Source: Bugulina stolonifera | Lineage: Eukaryota > Bryozoa > Gymnolaemata > Cheilostomatida > Bugulidae | DNA: 64,000 nt | Assembly: GCA_935421135.1 (NCBI GenBank) | Contig: OW285195.1 | Coordinates: 8,432,891-8,496,890 of the forward strand | Direction of reading: 5' to 3' | Shown: positions 12,401 to 22,914 of the stretch, piece by piece | Layout of the letters: each line of letters opens with the position of its first letter | Numbering within the stretch: the first letter of the stretch is position 1 | Translations under genes and position numbers: made by a program | The notes under the pieces: model-generated | Database searches by the model: none | What the model was told of the DNA's origin: nothing | Seen by the model: only the letters and a program-made list of their open reading frames with translations

Positions 12401-14112
12401 CTGTCATACTGTAAGTAACTGAATATAGCCAACACATCAAGCTGTCATACTGTAAGTAACTGAATATAGCCAACACATCAAACTGTCATACTGTAAGTAA
12501 CTGAATATAGCCAACACATAATGCTGTCATACTGTAAGCAACTGAATATAGCCAACACATCAAACTGTCATACTGTAAGCAACTGAATATAGCCAACACA
12601 TAATGCTGTCATACTGTAAGCAACTGAATATAGCCAACACATCAAACTGTCATACTGTAAGCAACTGAATATAGCCAACACATAATGCTGTCATACTGTA
12701 AGTAACTGAATATAGCCAACACATCAAACTGTCATACTGTAAGCAACTGAATATAGCCAACACATCAAACTGTCATACTGTAAGTAACTGAATATAGCCA
12801 ACACATCAAGCTGTCATACTGTAAGTAACTGAATATAGCCAACACATCAAACTGTCATACTGTAAGTAACTGAATATAGCCAGCACATAATGCTGTCATA
12901 CTGTAAGCAACTGAATATAGCCTACACATCAAACTGTCATACTGTAAGCAACTGAATATAGCCAACACATCAAACTGTCATACTGTAAGCAACTGAATAT
13001 AGCCAACACATCAAGCTATCATACTGTAAGTAACTGAATATAGCCAACACATCAAGCTATCATACTGTAAGTAACTGAATATAGCCAACACATCAAGCTA
13101 TCCCACATTTATTTTAATTTTTGGCTCATTGTGTTAATGTCTCTGCAAGCTTCGGCTGTATCCTAATTGATATTATAGAATGCATCTAAAAGAAAAACGC
13201 AGCACTGTTATTTAATTTGGTACAGATCTAAATCTGTTACTTTGTTACAATAAATACAGTGTTAGAATATATATGGTAGGTTTACCACAGACTTGCAGCA
13301 GAGTAGCCAACATTGTTTCAGATATTCCAATTTACAACTATTCCATTTACAATCCTAGCTCAGCCAACGTGTGATCCTGTGCTCTCCTGTGAACAAGACA
13401 TACCAATTGATCTCACTAATGAGGTCTACACACACCTGGAGTCAGTAGGATGTAGCTGTAGAGTAGAAAATAGTACAGTATTACCTGGTAACAGTACTTG
13501 TGTTAGAGCAGCGTATGAGAATGGTACAGTGTATGGCACCTGGGAAAGGAAGTCACCAGTCTGTGAGGCAAGTACATCTCAACTGTCTGAGTTTGTCAGT
13601 TTATTATGCGCCTTTCCAACTTGTACAGGAAATGGCCTGAGAAACCTACTAGTACATGTAGATGTATACAATTTTCTTATCAATAATTATGTAATAACGA
13701 AGAGAGCTTCAAATGTCACCAGATGCATAATACCAAATTACTCTGGTTGTTTTATCATATTATGTATTTCTATGAAAATAACTAATCTTGCTAACTTAAT
13801 ATTGGCATCAACCATGGAAATAATGCTATCACCAAAATATGTACTTACTGTACATTGTACTTTGCCAGTAGGTGCAATATTGTTATTCCTGCAACTTAAA
13901 TGCAATTGTCGCACCTATTACAATTATTTTTGTGATTTTAGGAAAGAAAGGTGATCAAACTTTCAAACAATCATGTGGATAGCTCTGCTAACAGTGCTGA
14001 CAATAAAGACAGAAGTGACAACAAGGGTGTAGTCAACAATACAGCACACCAGACTACAATGTCTGTCTTCTTAATTACTCTCTGCTTGCTGACTAGATAC
14101 CGAGCTTTGTAA
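6464..14112 (+). CDS. Secreted/GPI-type protein with NHL repeats and sushi-like domain (paralog 1)
   Basis: Eight exons: 6464-6546, 6921-7096, 7556-7873, 8433-8648, 9318-9431, 10021-10155, 13359-13567, 13942-14112 (473 residues). All junctions keep frame, and introns 2-6 are all phase 1, as in extracellular modules. Residues 1-20 form a signal peptide. Exons 2-6 look like NHL/SMP-30-type beta-propeller blades, with the NHL signature ADTNNHCIR at residues 122-130 and many N-glycosylation sites. Exon 7 is Cys-rich and ends like a sushi/CCP module (NGTVYGTW...PVC). Exon 8 encodes a polar Asn/Ser/Asp spacer and a hydrophobic C-terminus (about 455-466), consistent with a GPI-anchor signal. Intron 7 appears to use a GC donor (GAG then GCAAGT). 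Intron 6 holds the 41-bp donor array. The next gene is a paralog with matching exon lengths. The ligand and function are unknown; extracellular recognition or adhesion is only a guess. Confidence 0.82.
7081..7146 (+). repeat. 33-bp tandem duplication across the exon 2 donor of NHL gene 1
   Basis: GTGACAATCATAGCAG, the end of exon 2, followed by GTGAGTGTAAGCTGG occurs twice, 33 bp apart. The duplication includes the last 16 nt of the exon and the 5' splice site, giving donors at 7097 and 7130. Reading past the first donor meets TAA almost at once. Confidence 0.9.
10143..13105 (+). repeat. 41-bp minisatellite of 72 units carrying a 5' splice site in every unit
   Basis: The unit is the 3' end of exon 6 (CTGTCATACT) plus the donor GTAAGT and about 25 nt of intron ending in CCAACACATCA or CCAACACATAATG. 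Donors run from 10156 to 13067, a distance of 2911 = 71 x 41, so 72 units lie in exact register with no net indel. Variants are GTAAGT or GTAAGC donors, one GTTAGT at 11591, and TCAAG, TCAAA or TAATG linkers. Blocks of ten units recur (for example TAATG linkers ending near 12110 and 12520, 410 bp apart), so there is higher-order structure. The array fills most of intron 6 (10156-13358). Confidence 0.97.
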
Positions 14113-14143
14113 ACTGGTTCATACGTATCAACAATTTCCTGTG

Positions 14144-14149
14144 AATAAA
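14144..14149 (+). promoter_or_regulatory. Polyadenylation signal of NHL gene 1
   Basis: AATAAA lies 32 nt after the stop codon at 14110-14112, in the context GTGAATAAAGAAC. The position fits a short 3' UTR. Confidence 0.6.
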
Positions 14150-15623
14150 GAACGGTTGCAGCTTGGAGTTATCTCGTCACCACTAGACTCTCTCCCTGGT
14201 TTATATGAAGTTAACTGTTCTTTCTATGTAGTGGCCAAATGATCAAATTTAATTACCACTGAAGTAACAGGAGATTACTTAGTCTACATTGTTGCATAAT
14301 ATAACATTCACCAAGTTTTTGATATTTAGAATTTAAAAATTTTCTGTGTATCAACTTTGGAGCTATTAAAATATCAATCAATCAATATCAATGAATGCAG
14401 AGATGACAGTTAGGATCTTAACTTCAGCATACAGATTCTCCTCTTGATGATTTTCAATATACATTAAATGTCAAGTTTATGAATACTACAATATTGTATT
14501 AGTTCTACTCAATCATTGAAGCTAACAAAAAGTAGTGTTCATTTTTATTGTTTTTATTTTAAATAATAAAACAAGACACCAAGCAATTGCAAGAATTGTA
14601 ATGTCTATGCTGAGGGAAATTTATCAAACAGCAATATAATCACCACATGCTGTGTTTAGGTTTTCAGCAGTACCCAGTACATAGCATAGCATAGCATAGC
14701 ATAGCATAGCATAGCATAGCATAGCATAGCATAGCATAGCATAGCATAGTAGCCTACTTACTACATATTGCTTAAAAGTTGTTTATAGGGTGAATGATTT
14801 TTAAATTAGCAGTTTTAGCTGATTTTCAGGGTTGTATGAAAGCCTAATAATACAACGAATTGTGTTATTTCCTATTATATCATGCAATTTCATCATAATA
14901 TTATTATTCACCACTACCACTTGTTGTGTCAAATAACAATCAGTATGTACGTACTCCTTTTTGACTTCTTTTAATATAAATAACTATAAAGATGTTATTA
15001 GATTGTCACCTCAGGTTGTTTGTTCATAACTCAAATTATGTTAGTTTTTTGTTTGGAGTTATCATACCTTTCTTGACCTCTACCAAAAAGACATGACAAC
15101 TCCATTGTTTGATAAAACAATTCCACATATTATTGTTATGCAACTGCCTTGTAATAATTGGAGCTCTTTTTACAACTTCTAAAAGATGCACTAATTTGGA
15201 CAAACTCAGAAGAGTTGCAGTAGTATTGCTGATTGGTTTGAAATATACTTGTTCCAATAAAGCTCTTCTACATATACACATGTAAGTCAAATCCTGGTTT
15301 TGGTCATAGATGAATTGCAAAACTAATGCCATAACTATTGTTACTATAACTACATAACACTGATTTTTTTGCGTTTCTATTTCATCATCCACTCAGGGAT
15401 GGGCTATTAGAGTAGCAGACTCAATTCTTTGTGACCAGTTAGAACAGAGGCTTTGCTATAATGGTACCATTCTGCAGTTATAAATCCCTGTACAATAAGA
15501 GTATTAGTGCAACGTGTAATACAACGGGATTACAACCTATATAAACATTTTTTTCTTCATTCTATGTTTACATCTGAACACCTACAGTGCTTGGGATATC
15601 AACTGTCAACAGTCACACCAACA
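14150..15623. other. Intergenic spacer between the NHL paralogs, with a CATAG pentanucleotide repeat
   Basis: About 1.5 kb of AT-rich DNA with no supported exon. A perfect (ATAGC)n array of about 14 copies spans 14680-14749. The open frame at 15036-15392 on the minus strand has no splice or family support. The promoter of the second paralog must lie near the right end. Confidence 0.7.
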
Positions 15624-18600
15624 ATGGACATGCAATGGATATTTCTTTGGACTATTCTACAACTTTTGTCTTCTATCACAGCTGATAACATACATGTACA
15701 TGTAGAGGAAAGAAAACTTGGGTATGATATAATTATGAATGCACTGACTAAAAGGACAGCACTACACCATTGGCCGTGAACTTCGGTACAGGCCAGCAGT
15801 ATAGGGATAGGCCAGTGGCCAGGCCAGCGGTATTATAGGAATAGGCCAGTGATCAGGCCAGCAGTATTATAGGGATAGGCTAGTGGCCAGGCCAGCAGTA
15901 TAGGGATAGGCCAGTGGCTAGTACCATTGTTCATCGGCATCGCATAAGCTATAGGTGCAGTCCTAGTTCATTGGTGTCATCAATTAATATTCAGTCAATA
16001 ATGAAAGTTCTTCTCAAATATTTTTTGCAATAATTGGAGTCATACCGGATATTAACCAAGAAACAAGGCTAGATGAAAGACTGTCAACTTTTACACCCAG
16101 ATTGAGGTTTGTCAGACTAAACAGAGCAAAACTAAAAAACTGTTCAATTGACATAAAACCAGTAACCTGAAATTTTATTTACAGAAGTGGACCTCTTGTC
16201 TCTTTTGGAGAACCAGAAAGGATCCAGATTGGAGACTATGACTTCTCCGGCATCACTGTTATACAGGAAGACAAGTTACACCCAGGAGGTCTTATTGTAG
16301 GAGATGGCAAGGCTGTTGTTGAAGTGTCACCTGACCTGAATAATGTGAAAATTATTGCAGGTGAGTGTAGAAAACAAAATTTATTGTAGAAGTAATTTTA
16401 CCACTTTTTGAACTATAATTATATTACAAAGTATTCAAAATACTGAAAAGAATTTTATGGCACTCACGCCCACATGTGCACAGCTTCAGAGCATTTTAAT
16501 AGCAGTGCTCTAAACTGTAGATCCACATGCATCCGATCGGTGTGCAGATGTAGCTAACATTACGCATGCTTTTGTAATGAATTTTATTCTTTGTCTGTGC
16601 TGCTAGTTTGAAGAGAGCCTAAGAGAGCAGCATGCTGTCATCTAAATCACAACGATTGCCACATTTTAATATTTCTTTAAATAAATTGAAGGTCATCCTC
16701 AAGAATCTTCATTCATGAATGGTATAGGGCAGTCAGCTTATTTCGCTGGTGTACAAGACATATATCAGTATCCCAATGGTACAGTCCTGCTGGTGGCTGA
16801 CAGATTGAACCATTGTATCAGAAAGGTGGAGAGGTCAACAGCCCTAGTTTCAACTTTTGCTGGACGATGCGACATTGGTTGGGAATTTTCTGATGCAAGT
16901 GCTTCCACTGCACATTTGCCACATGCACAGAAGATACTGTACATTGCGGAAGAGAACACGTTTTATTATCTGTTGGACAATTTTTTAGTCAAGCATGATT
17001 TGGCTACAGGTATTACTTAAAATGATACTAACCCATTACTTCATCTCCGACATAAATTTCTCCAAAAAGATTTACCCATGGATTACTGATTGTCACGCTT
17101 ACATCACTGTTAAACCATGTTTTGCAATTATTATTGTAATACTTATCCTTATACTAAGGCCGAAGATTGTGAAACCTTAAAATTATTATTCAATCTGGCC
17201 AGGATGATCCATCCGAATATAGTGTGTACAGAATGATGTATTTGTACATGCGTGTATACAGTAAGTATAGTGCAATGCCAACGCCCATTAGCACTGACAT
17301 GTATTAGAATAGTGCATGACTATCCCATGTTAATATGTACTAGTCTATACATTGTGTTACAGACTACATATCTAAAGTATCCGACTATCTACCCCGTTGT
17401 TACTCAGCTGTACTGGACAGCACCGAGAGATACATCCATATAATTCATGGCAATGGCGTGGGAATCTCTAGGATTGACAGAACTCACTACAATAGAACAG
17501 TTGTCGCTGGTTTTGATCACGAATTCGCTGCAGATTTCAGAGCTATAGACGGTGATTTCTCAGAAGCGAGATTTCTGAGTGAGTCACTGCACCCTTCTTT
17601 ATTGTGGTAGTCCGTAGGAATAAAGAAAGAGGGTATCCAAAGAAAAGTTTTGATGATCACTCAAAAATTTTGGCATTGAGAAATTATAACATGAACTAAA
17701 TCCACTTTGAGTTATTTGGTTCTGTTGGAATATCAGATGAAGCTACATGTAGTAGGAAGGATTGTGTGGCCACCTCCATTTGTGATTGAGAGATGCCATG
17801 GTACTCAACCTAGAGTCATACCTGCATGTACATTGCATATGAGTGACTATGTCACAATCAATGGCATTCCTTTAGGCCTGGCCTGGTGAAGATAATGTCA
17901 ATATGTGACTTCTACCCTGTGTTTTTCTAATATTTGGCACTTTTACATCTCATTTTTTTATCTGTATTTTTAGGTAAGCTACAGCTCCGTTCTTATAACC
18001 TATTTGTGCACATCCCATCTCCATGGTTATGTAATGCAGACTACGTGTGTGACTTCTACAGCATATAACCTCTATTTTAGATCTGGTTGAAGTCACTTGG
18101 CTGATACAGGACCAGGTACTGCTGGTGGCGGAACGTGACACCACTCTAAGAGTTGTTAACCTCATGGACGAAGTTGTAACATCGCTATGTCAATGTAAGC
18201 CTTTGTGTACACTATATTTAGATTGGTTCTCAGGTCGTGCTATCACCTATTGCATGTCACTTACAGTAATTAGAGTATCGTTAGGCTTAAAACTGCGCAT
18301 TCCACCATGTCATAACGTTGGTTACTGGTAAAGTAGCAATGTCGAACCAATACTGTGCCAAACTGCTCTGATATGCTTAATACAGTTGTGCTTCACCAAA
18401 TTGTCTACGCTTTGCCTTTCTCACTTGTTTCTCTTGTTAATGGGGTGGAAAGTTGAGTTAGCCTGCTATCTTTCGTTATTTCAACTAGTATAAAACTAAA
18501 GTTATGGCTTCATGGCTTTATATATATGGAACAGCGGTTGACATAAGTTTACTTATGACTACTTTGGATCATCAGAGTAGGTAGGAATGCAGGTTATTCA

Positions 18601-19346
18601 AGTTCATTGGCAGTGCAATCAGTTTTCATTAAAACTTTTTGAGGTGAAGATTTTAATTGGGGAAAAAGCCTGTATATGAAAACAGCAATGTGTGACTCCC
18701 CTGTCTTTAGATTAGTCATTCAGCAAATCTCTGCAGTTCACTATATCTGAAAACTGTATTCAAGCAAAATCCGAATGAAATGCCGCAATGTGTGTAGTGC
18801 ATATTTTGGTTCATCAATTGTAATTTCTCCTGCATGTATCTCAGTTGTTCTTAATGATCGTTGTAGACCCAAATCCATACCAATGTCAGTTTTTCCAACC
18901 TTTCGCTGTTACAAACATAAACGATTCTATCTATATTGGAACCCAACGAAGTTCACGGAGCAGCTACCTTATGAAGTTATCCTTCTGTAAGTAACTGTAC
19001 ATAGCCAGCAATTTATACTACCGTGTTGTGTATCTACAACGTACATTCAACCAGTGTATTTCCCGACAATGGAAAATATTTATAAGTACTTAAATTTAGA
19101 ATCATGCACTGGTCACATTATTCATCTTGATTTTCAGCACAACCAATTTGTGACCCTCAAGTGGCATGTGAAGAAGGCATACCGACTGAGCTCAAACTGG
19201 AGCCTTACACACACTTAGAGTCACTAGAGTGTGTATGTGGGATAGAGACTAGTACACAAGCTACTGGTACCAGTACTTGTGTCAGAGATGTGTATGAGAA
19301 TGGTACAGTGTACGGTAAATGGGAGAGAGAGGCGCTAGTCTGTTAA
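15624..19346 (+). CDS. Secreted protein with NHL repeats and sushi-like domain (paralog 2, tail lost)
   Basis: Seven exons: 15624-15721, 16185-16360, 16692-17009, 17363-17578, 18081-18194, 18867-18986, 19138-19346 (416 residues). Exons 2, 3, 4, 5 and 7 have exactly the lengths of the upstream paralog (176, 318, 216, 114, 209 nt) and the same phases, so the two are tandem duplicates. A signal peptide occupies about residues 1-20. The NHL signature ADRLNHCIR lies at about 127-135. The exon 7 domain is again Cys-rich and ends NGTVYGKW...VC. The frame stops at TAA (19344-19346), precisely the last codon of exon 7, where paralog 1 has GAG; a GTAAGC donor follows directly. The tail-encoding exon is recognisable at 21389-21556. 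The product is therefore predicted to be soluble rather than GPI-linked, unless the stop is allelic or read through. An AATAAA at 19688 could end a truncated mRNA. Confidence 0.78.
15783..15925. repeat. GGCCAG-type minisatellite in intron 1 of NHL gene 2
   Basis: About four imperfect units of roughly 31-33 bp, built from GGCCAGCAGTATAGGGATA and GGCCAGTGGCCA. It is intronic and noncoding. Confidence 0.85.
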
Positions 19347-20164
19347 GTAAGCACATCGCGTATCATATGCAGTACATACATATTGTAATGGACGACCCCC
19401 AGTCCGTCTGCCAGTCGACGACCCTTATATTATATAATTGTTTTCTAGTAAGATCATGCGTGTTGTATACCTATTATATTATGAGTAATGGCATTCATTC
19501 ATATATGTATCTGTGTAAGGACAGCTCTATCTTGGGTCGTCCTCTTTGCTAAACAGGCTACATATTAACGACCGGAATTCGCCGGAAGTAGTAGATAACT
19601 TTCTTTGTCTCTTTTACCTATAAAAGGAACCAGATTATTGTTATTAAGCGCAGTCTCTTGTATGCTTTCATCCTGTCAAGTTCTCTAAATAAATTATTTA
19701 CACACTTATATCTAATGAGTTATACTGGTGTACTGATAAGTTGAATATTGCTCACTACATGATACGTACATACTTTGGCGTAGAGGTCACTTGGCTAGGT
19801 AGCCGTTCTCTGCATCTGCACCTACAAGTCGTTGGTGGCTTGTGTACAGACCTTGGGCCGTCTGGGACACATCCACAACTATATATAACATACATATAAA
19901 TACATGTATGTACATTAGTGTAAACTGATTTAATCATCGTGTCCCACCAATACACTGCAGCAGATATTTGGAGTTATCTGTTTATAAATGGAATGGTTAG
20001 TAATAAGCAATTAAAGAAGAGTCTTGATTTAATAGCACTGTGTGATTCCAGCAATTATGAGTATAAATAAACGCACGGGTTGCTAGTGTATAATGACAAA
20101 AAAGATGGTTCGCTATCTCCTCTGAACTACATTATTTTATTTAAGATACCACTATCATAGCTAC

Positions 20165-20468
20165 ATGTACCACTGTAACAATTACCACTATTACAATTAC
20201 CACTATAATAGTGGTAACTGTAATAGTGGTAAATGTAACAGTTAGGCTACCACTATTACAGTTACTACTGTAGCAGTTACTACTGTAGCAGTTACCACTG
20301 TAACAGTTACCACTGTAACAGTGTTACCACTGTAACAGTTACCACTATTATAGTTACCACTGTAACAGTTACCACTATTATAGTTAACAGTATTACAGTT
20401 ACCACTATTATAATTACATGTACTACTATTACAGCCACCACTATTACAGTTACCACTATTACAGTGTA
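20165..20468. repeat. 15-bp minisatellite, array A (TTACCACTATTACAG type)
   Basis: Imperfect 15-bp units TTACCACTRTWACAG run through this segment, with an inverted portion near 20190-20235 where ACTATAATAGTGGTAA-type sequence forms a short palindrome. The array lies in the interval between exon 7 and the orphan exon 8 of NHL gene 2. Valine/Thr-rich open frames here are artefacts. Confidence 0.9.
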
Positions 20469-21048
20469 TTGGCCGAGTGGAGCATGTATTGGCAATGGTT
20501 ATTCCTTGTTATCCTTTTATTGTTATTGTACCCTTAAAATTCAAACAATATAAAATAATTAGGATACTACCACATCTACACGTAAATAATAATACTGAGG
20601 GGTGATCAGAAAAAGTAAGTAATATTCACTACATAATATACTAGTTACATTTTACTTACAATTGGTGACGCAACCACCACTCAGTCAATAAAACGACTGC
20701 TTTCCATAATAATGTCACCTGCTAACAGCTAAAATTATATGCATGAGTATTAAAATTTAGACACCAATTCCATGATAGGTTAATAACAGACAAGTAACTG
20801 CAAAATTACATACAAGTAACTACAATAATTATTATATACATATACTTACAATTCTGTCTTGTTAAAACTACTCACAAACATACAATATTATTTTAATAAT
20901 TAAAACATCTTGTTGGTTCAGCAGATGGTCATGTTCTGAGTAATGAAAGGCTATCTCTCCAAAGCAGTATCAAAGCTTGACTAGCTTCAGTTTACTTCGG
21001 TGCTTTCCTTTGTACTTTTCTAGCTTAGGCTTATGCTTTCTATTACGT

Positions 21049-21375
21049 ACAGTCACCACTATTATAGTTACCGCTATTATAGTTACCGCTATTATAGCCT
21101 CCGTTATTACAGTTACAGCTATTGCAGTTACCGCTATTGCAGTTACAGCTATTACAGTTACAGCTATTGCAGCTACCGCTATCGCAGTTACCGCTATTGC
21201 AGTTACCGCTATTGCAGTTACCGCTATTGCAGTTACCGCTATTACAGTTACCGCTATTACAGTTACCGCTACTACAGTTACCGCTACTACAGTTACCGCT
21301 ATTACAGTTACCGCTATTACAGTTACCGTTATTACAGTTACCACTATTACAGTTGCCACTATTACAGTTGCCACT
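21049..21375. repeat. 15-bp minisatellite, array B (TTACCGCTATTACAG type)
   Basis: About 21 units of TTACCGCTATTACAG and variants, the same family as array A. The array ends 13 bp before the acceptor of the orphan tail exon at 21389. Every unit contains a TTACAG 3' splice-site-like motif. Because the unit is five codons long, all frames without stops appear as long open frames on both strands; I treat these as artefacts. Confidence 0.92.
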
Positions 21376-21388
21376 CTATATATTTCAG

Positions 21389-21556
21389 ATGAAAAATGTG
21401 GTTAACATTGCCAACAACCACAATAATATTAACAATCATTGCAGTAGAGATGACGACAGAGTAAGCAATCCGGGACACCAGACTATCTTACTGTCATATA
21501 TTTACATTGTACGTCTTACTTACCCTGTGTTTACTTGGGTAAATACCTACATGTAA
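21389..21556 (+). pseudogene. Orphan last exon of NHL gene 2 (tail exon)
   Basis: After a TATATTTCAG acceptor, a 55-codon frame runs to TAA at 21554-21556 in the phase that a normal exon 7 would need. It resembles exon 8 of paralog 1: an Asn/Asp/Ser-rich spacer, shared NNH and HQT anchor points, similar length (56 versus 57 codons with stop) and a hydrophobic C-terminus. It is cut off from the coding frame by the TAA at the end of exon 7. The frame itself is undamaged, which suggests a recent or polymorphic stop, or another way of including it. The homology call is by eye. Confidence 0.6.
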
Positions 21557-22914
21557 ATGTACATGTTGTGTAGTCATGCTGTTGTACAAGTGCAGGCTGT
21601 GCTTTGTGCATTACTATAAATTCCTGTACGCACGCATTGTAAGCACAAGCAGCATTATTTCAGTCTAGCTCTTGTTGATCAATTATGTGTGCAACAACAA
21701 TATTAATGTTATATTACTTTGTATCCATCTATTATGTCTGCATATTAGTGTACATGTAACCGATTTTGTCATCTGCACAATAATTCAAACATATTATTTT
21801 ATTTAACCAAGTAACTCTGCAAACAGAAATTATGTTCATAGGGATGCCCCTTTGACCTCTTCTAAGATAATCTGTTTGTTATTATCAAATCATAAAGACA
21901 TGTGTTAGGCAATGCTTTGTGGATTGTAATAACTTCTACCTAATAATTTATTGTACATTTTTTGCCAAATTAATCTAGACAACGCAATAACAAACAATGA
22001 TAACACTATTTTGTTAGTCATTTCTGATAGTTTTTAATTCATAATCCACTAACAATAGTAGGAATTGTAGAGCTTCATGACACACATGTATCAACAAAAC
22101 CTCATGGCACTAGTATCTCAATTAATGTCTCACATGTGTTATGCAATAGCATTGTCCAGTGATCTGATTCAAATATTACTAATGGTTTGCTACGTAAATC
22201 ACACAGGTCTTTAGATAGCACCATATTATATAGTTTGGGGAAAGCAAAAAAGATTAAAGTGAAAAACATTGTCGTTGAGGTAGAAATTTTATTAAATGTC
22301 GCTATTTTTACTTCTTTTCACTAAGCAGTAAACATTTAAATACTGTGGCAAGTGCATGATACTTCTGGTTCACAATATCGCTAAAATTTCACAGAAAAAG
22401 GCTGCTTCGATATCAGCTAAAAGAACTGCCAATGTTTCACAAACTACAATGTAAATTCATTGTAATTCGAATTTGTCCTCCTCACTGAATTTATACTAAT
22501 TACACTTCAACTCCCATCTTTATTGTTATGTCAGCTGGTTATAGCCAATTGCCTGTCAAAATTAATCTGAACTAATTAGGAACTTCTTTGTTTCAATCTT
22601 AATGAATATAATTAATTGTCAACATTGTTGAATACATGCAGTTCAATTACATGTTTTATCATTCTGCATTTACTATGGGCCTATTGTGTACAGTAGCAGA
22701 CTATCAAGCACTAATAACTTTACATAAACACAGGCTATGTTCAAAGTCTATAACTCATAGTGAAAGCTAGAACATGAACATGCAACATCAACTTGTGAAG
22801 CACTATTTACTCTCAGTACAGCAAAGTTTTGAGAATGTTTGTAGCAGATATATTATAATTGTCTAATCATCAAACTTCTAATAGTAGAACAGCTTTCTGT
22901 TTCCTATAGAGACA
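21557..22914. other. Intergenic region upstream of the sulfotransferase-like gene
   Basis: AT-rich, with no coding exon I can support. TTCCTATAG at about 22901-22909, just 5 bp before the start codon at 22915, looks like a 3' splice site, so the following gene may have an intron in its 5' UTR with its promoter somewhere in this stretch. Confidence 0.55.

Noticed and set aside
10143..13105. CRISPR array
   Set aside because: The units are contiguous near-identical 41-mers with no unique spacers, inside an animal intron.
20307..21405. Val/Thr/Ala-rich and Tyr/Ser-rich frames on both strands
   Set aside because: They are artefacts of 15-bp minisatellites (five-codon units). Only the part after the acceptor at 21388 is considered, as a tail exon.
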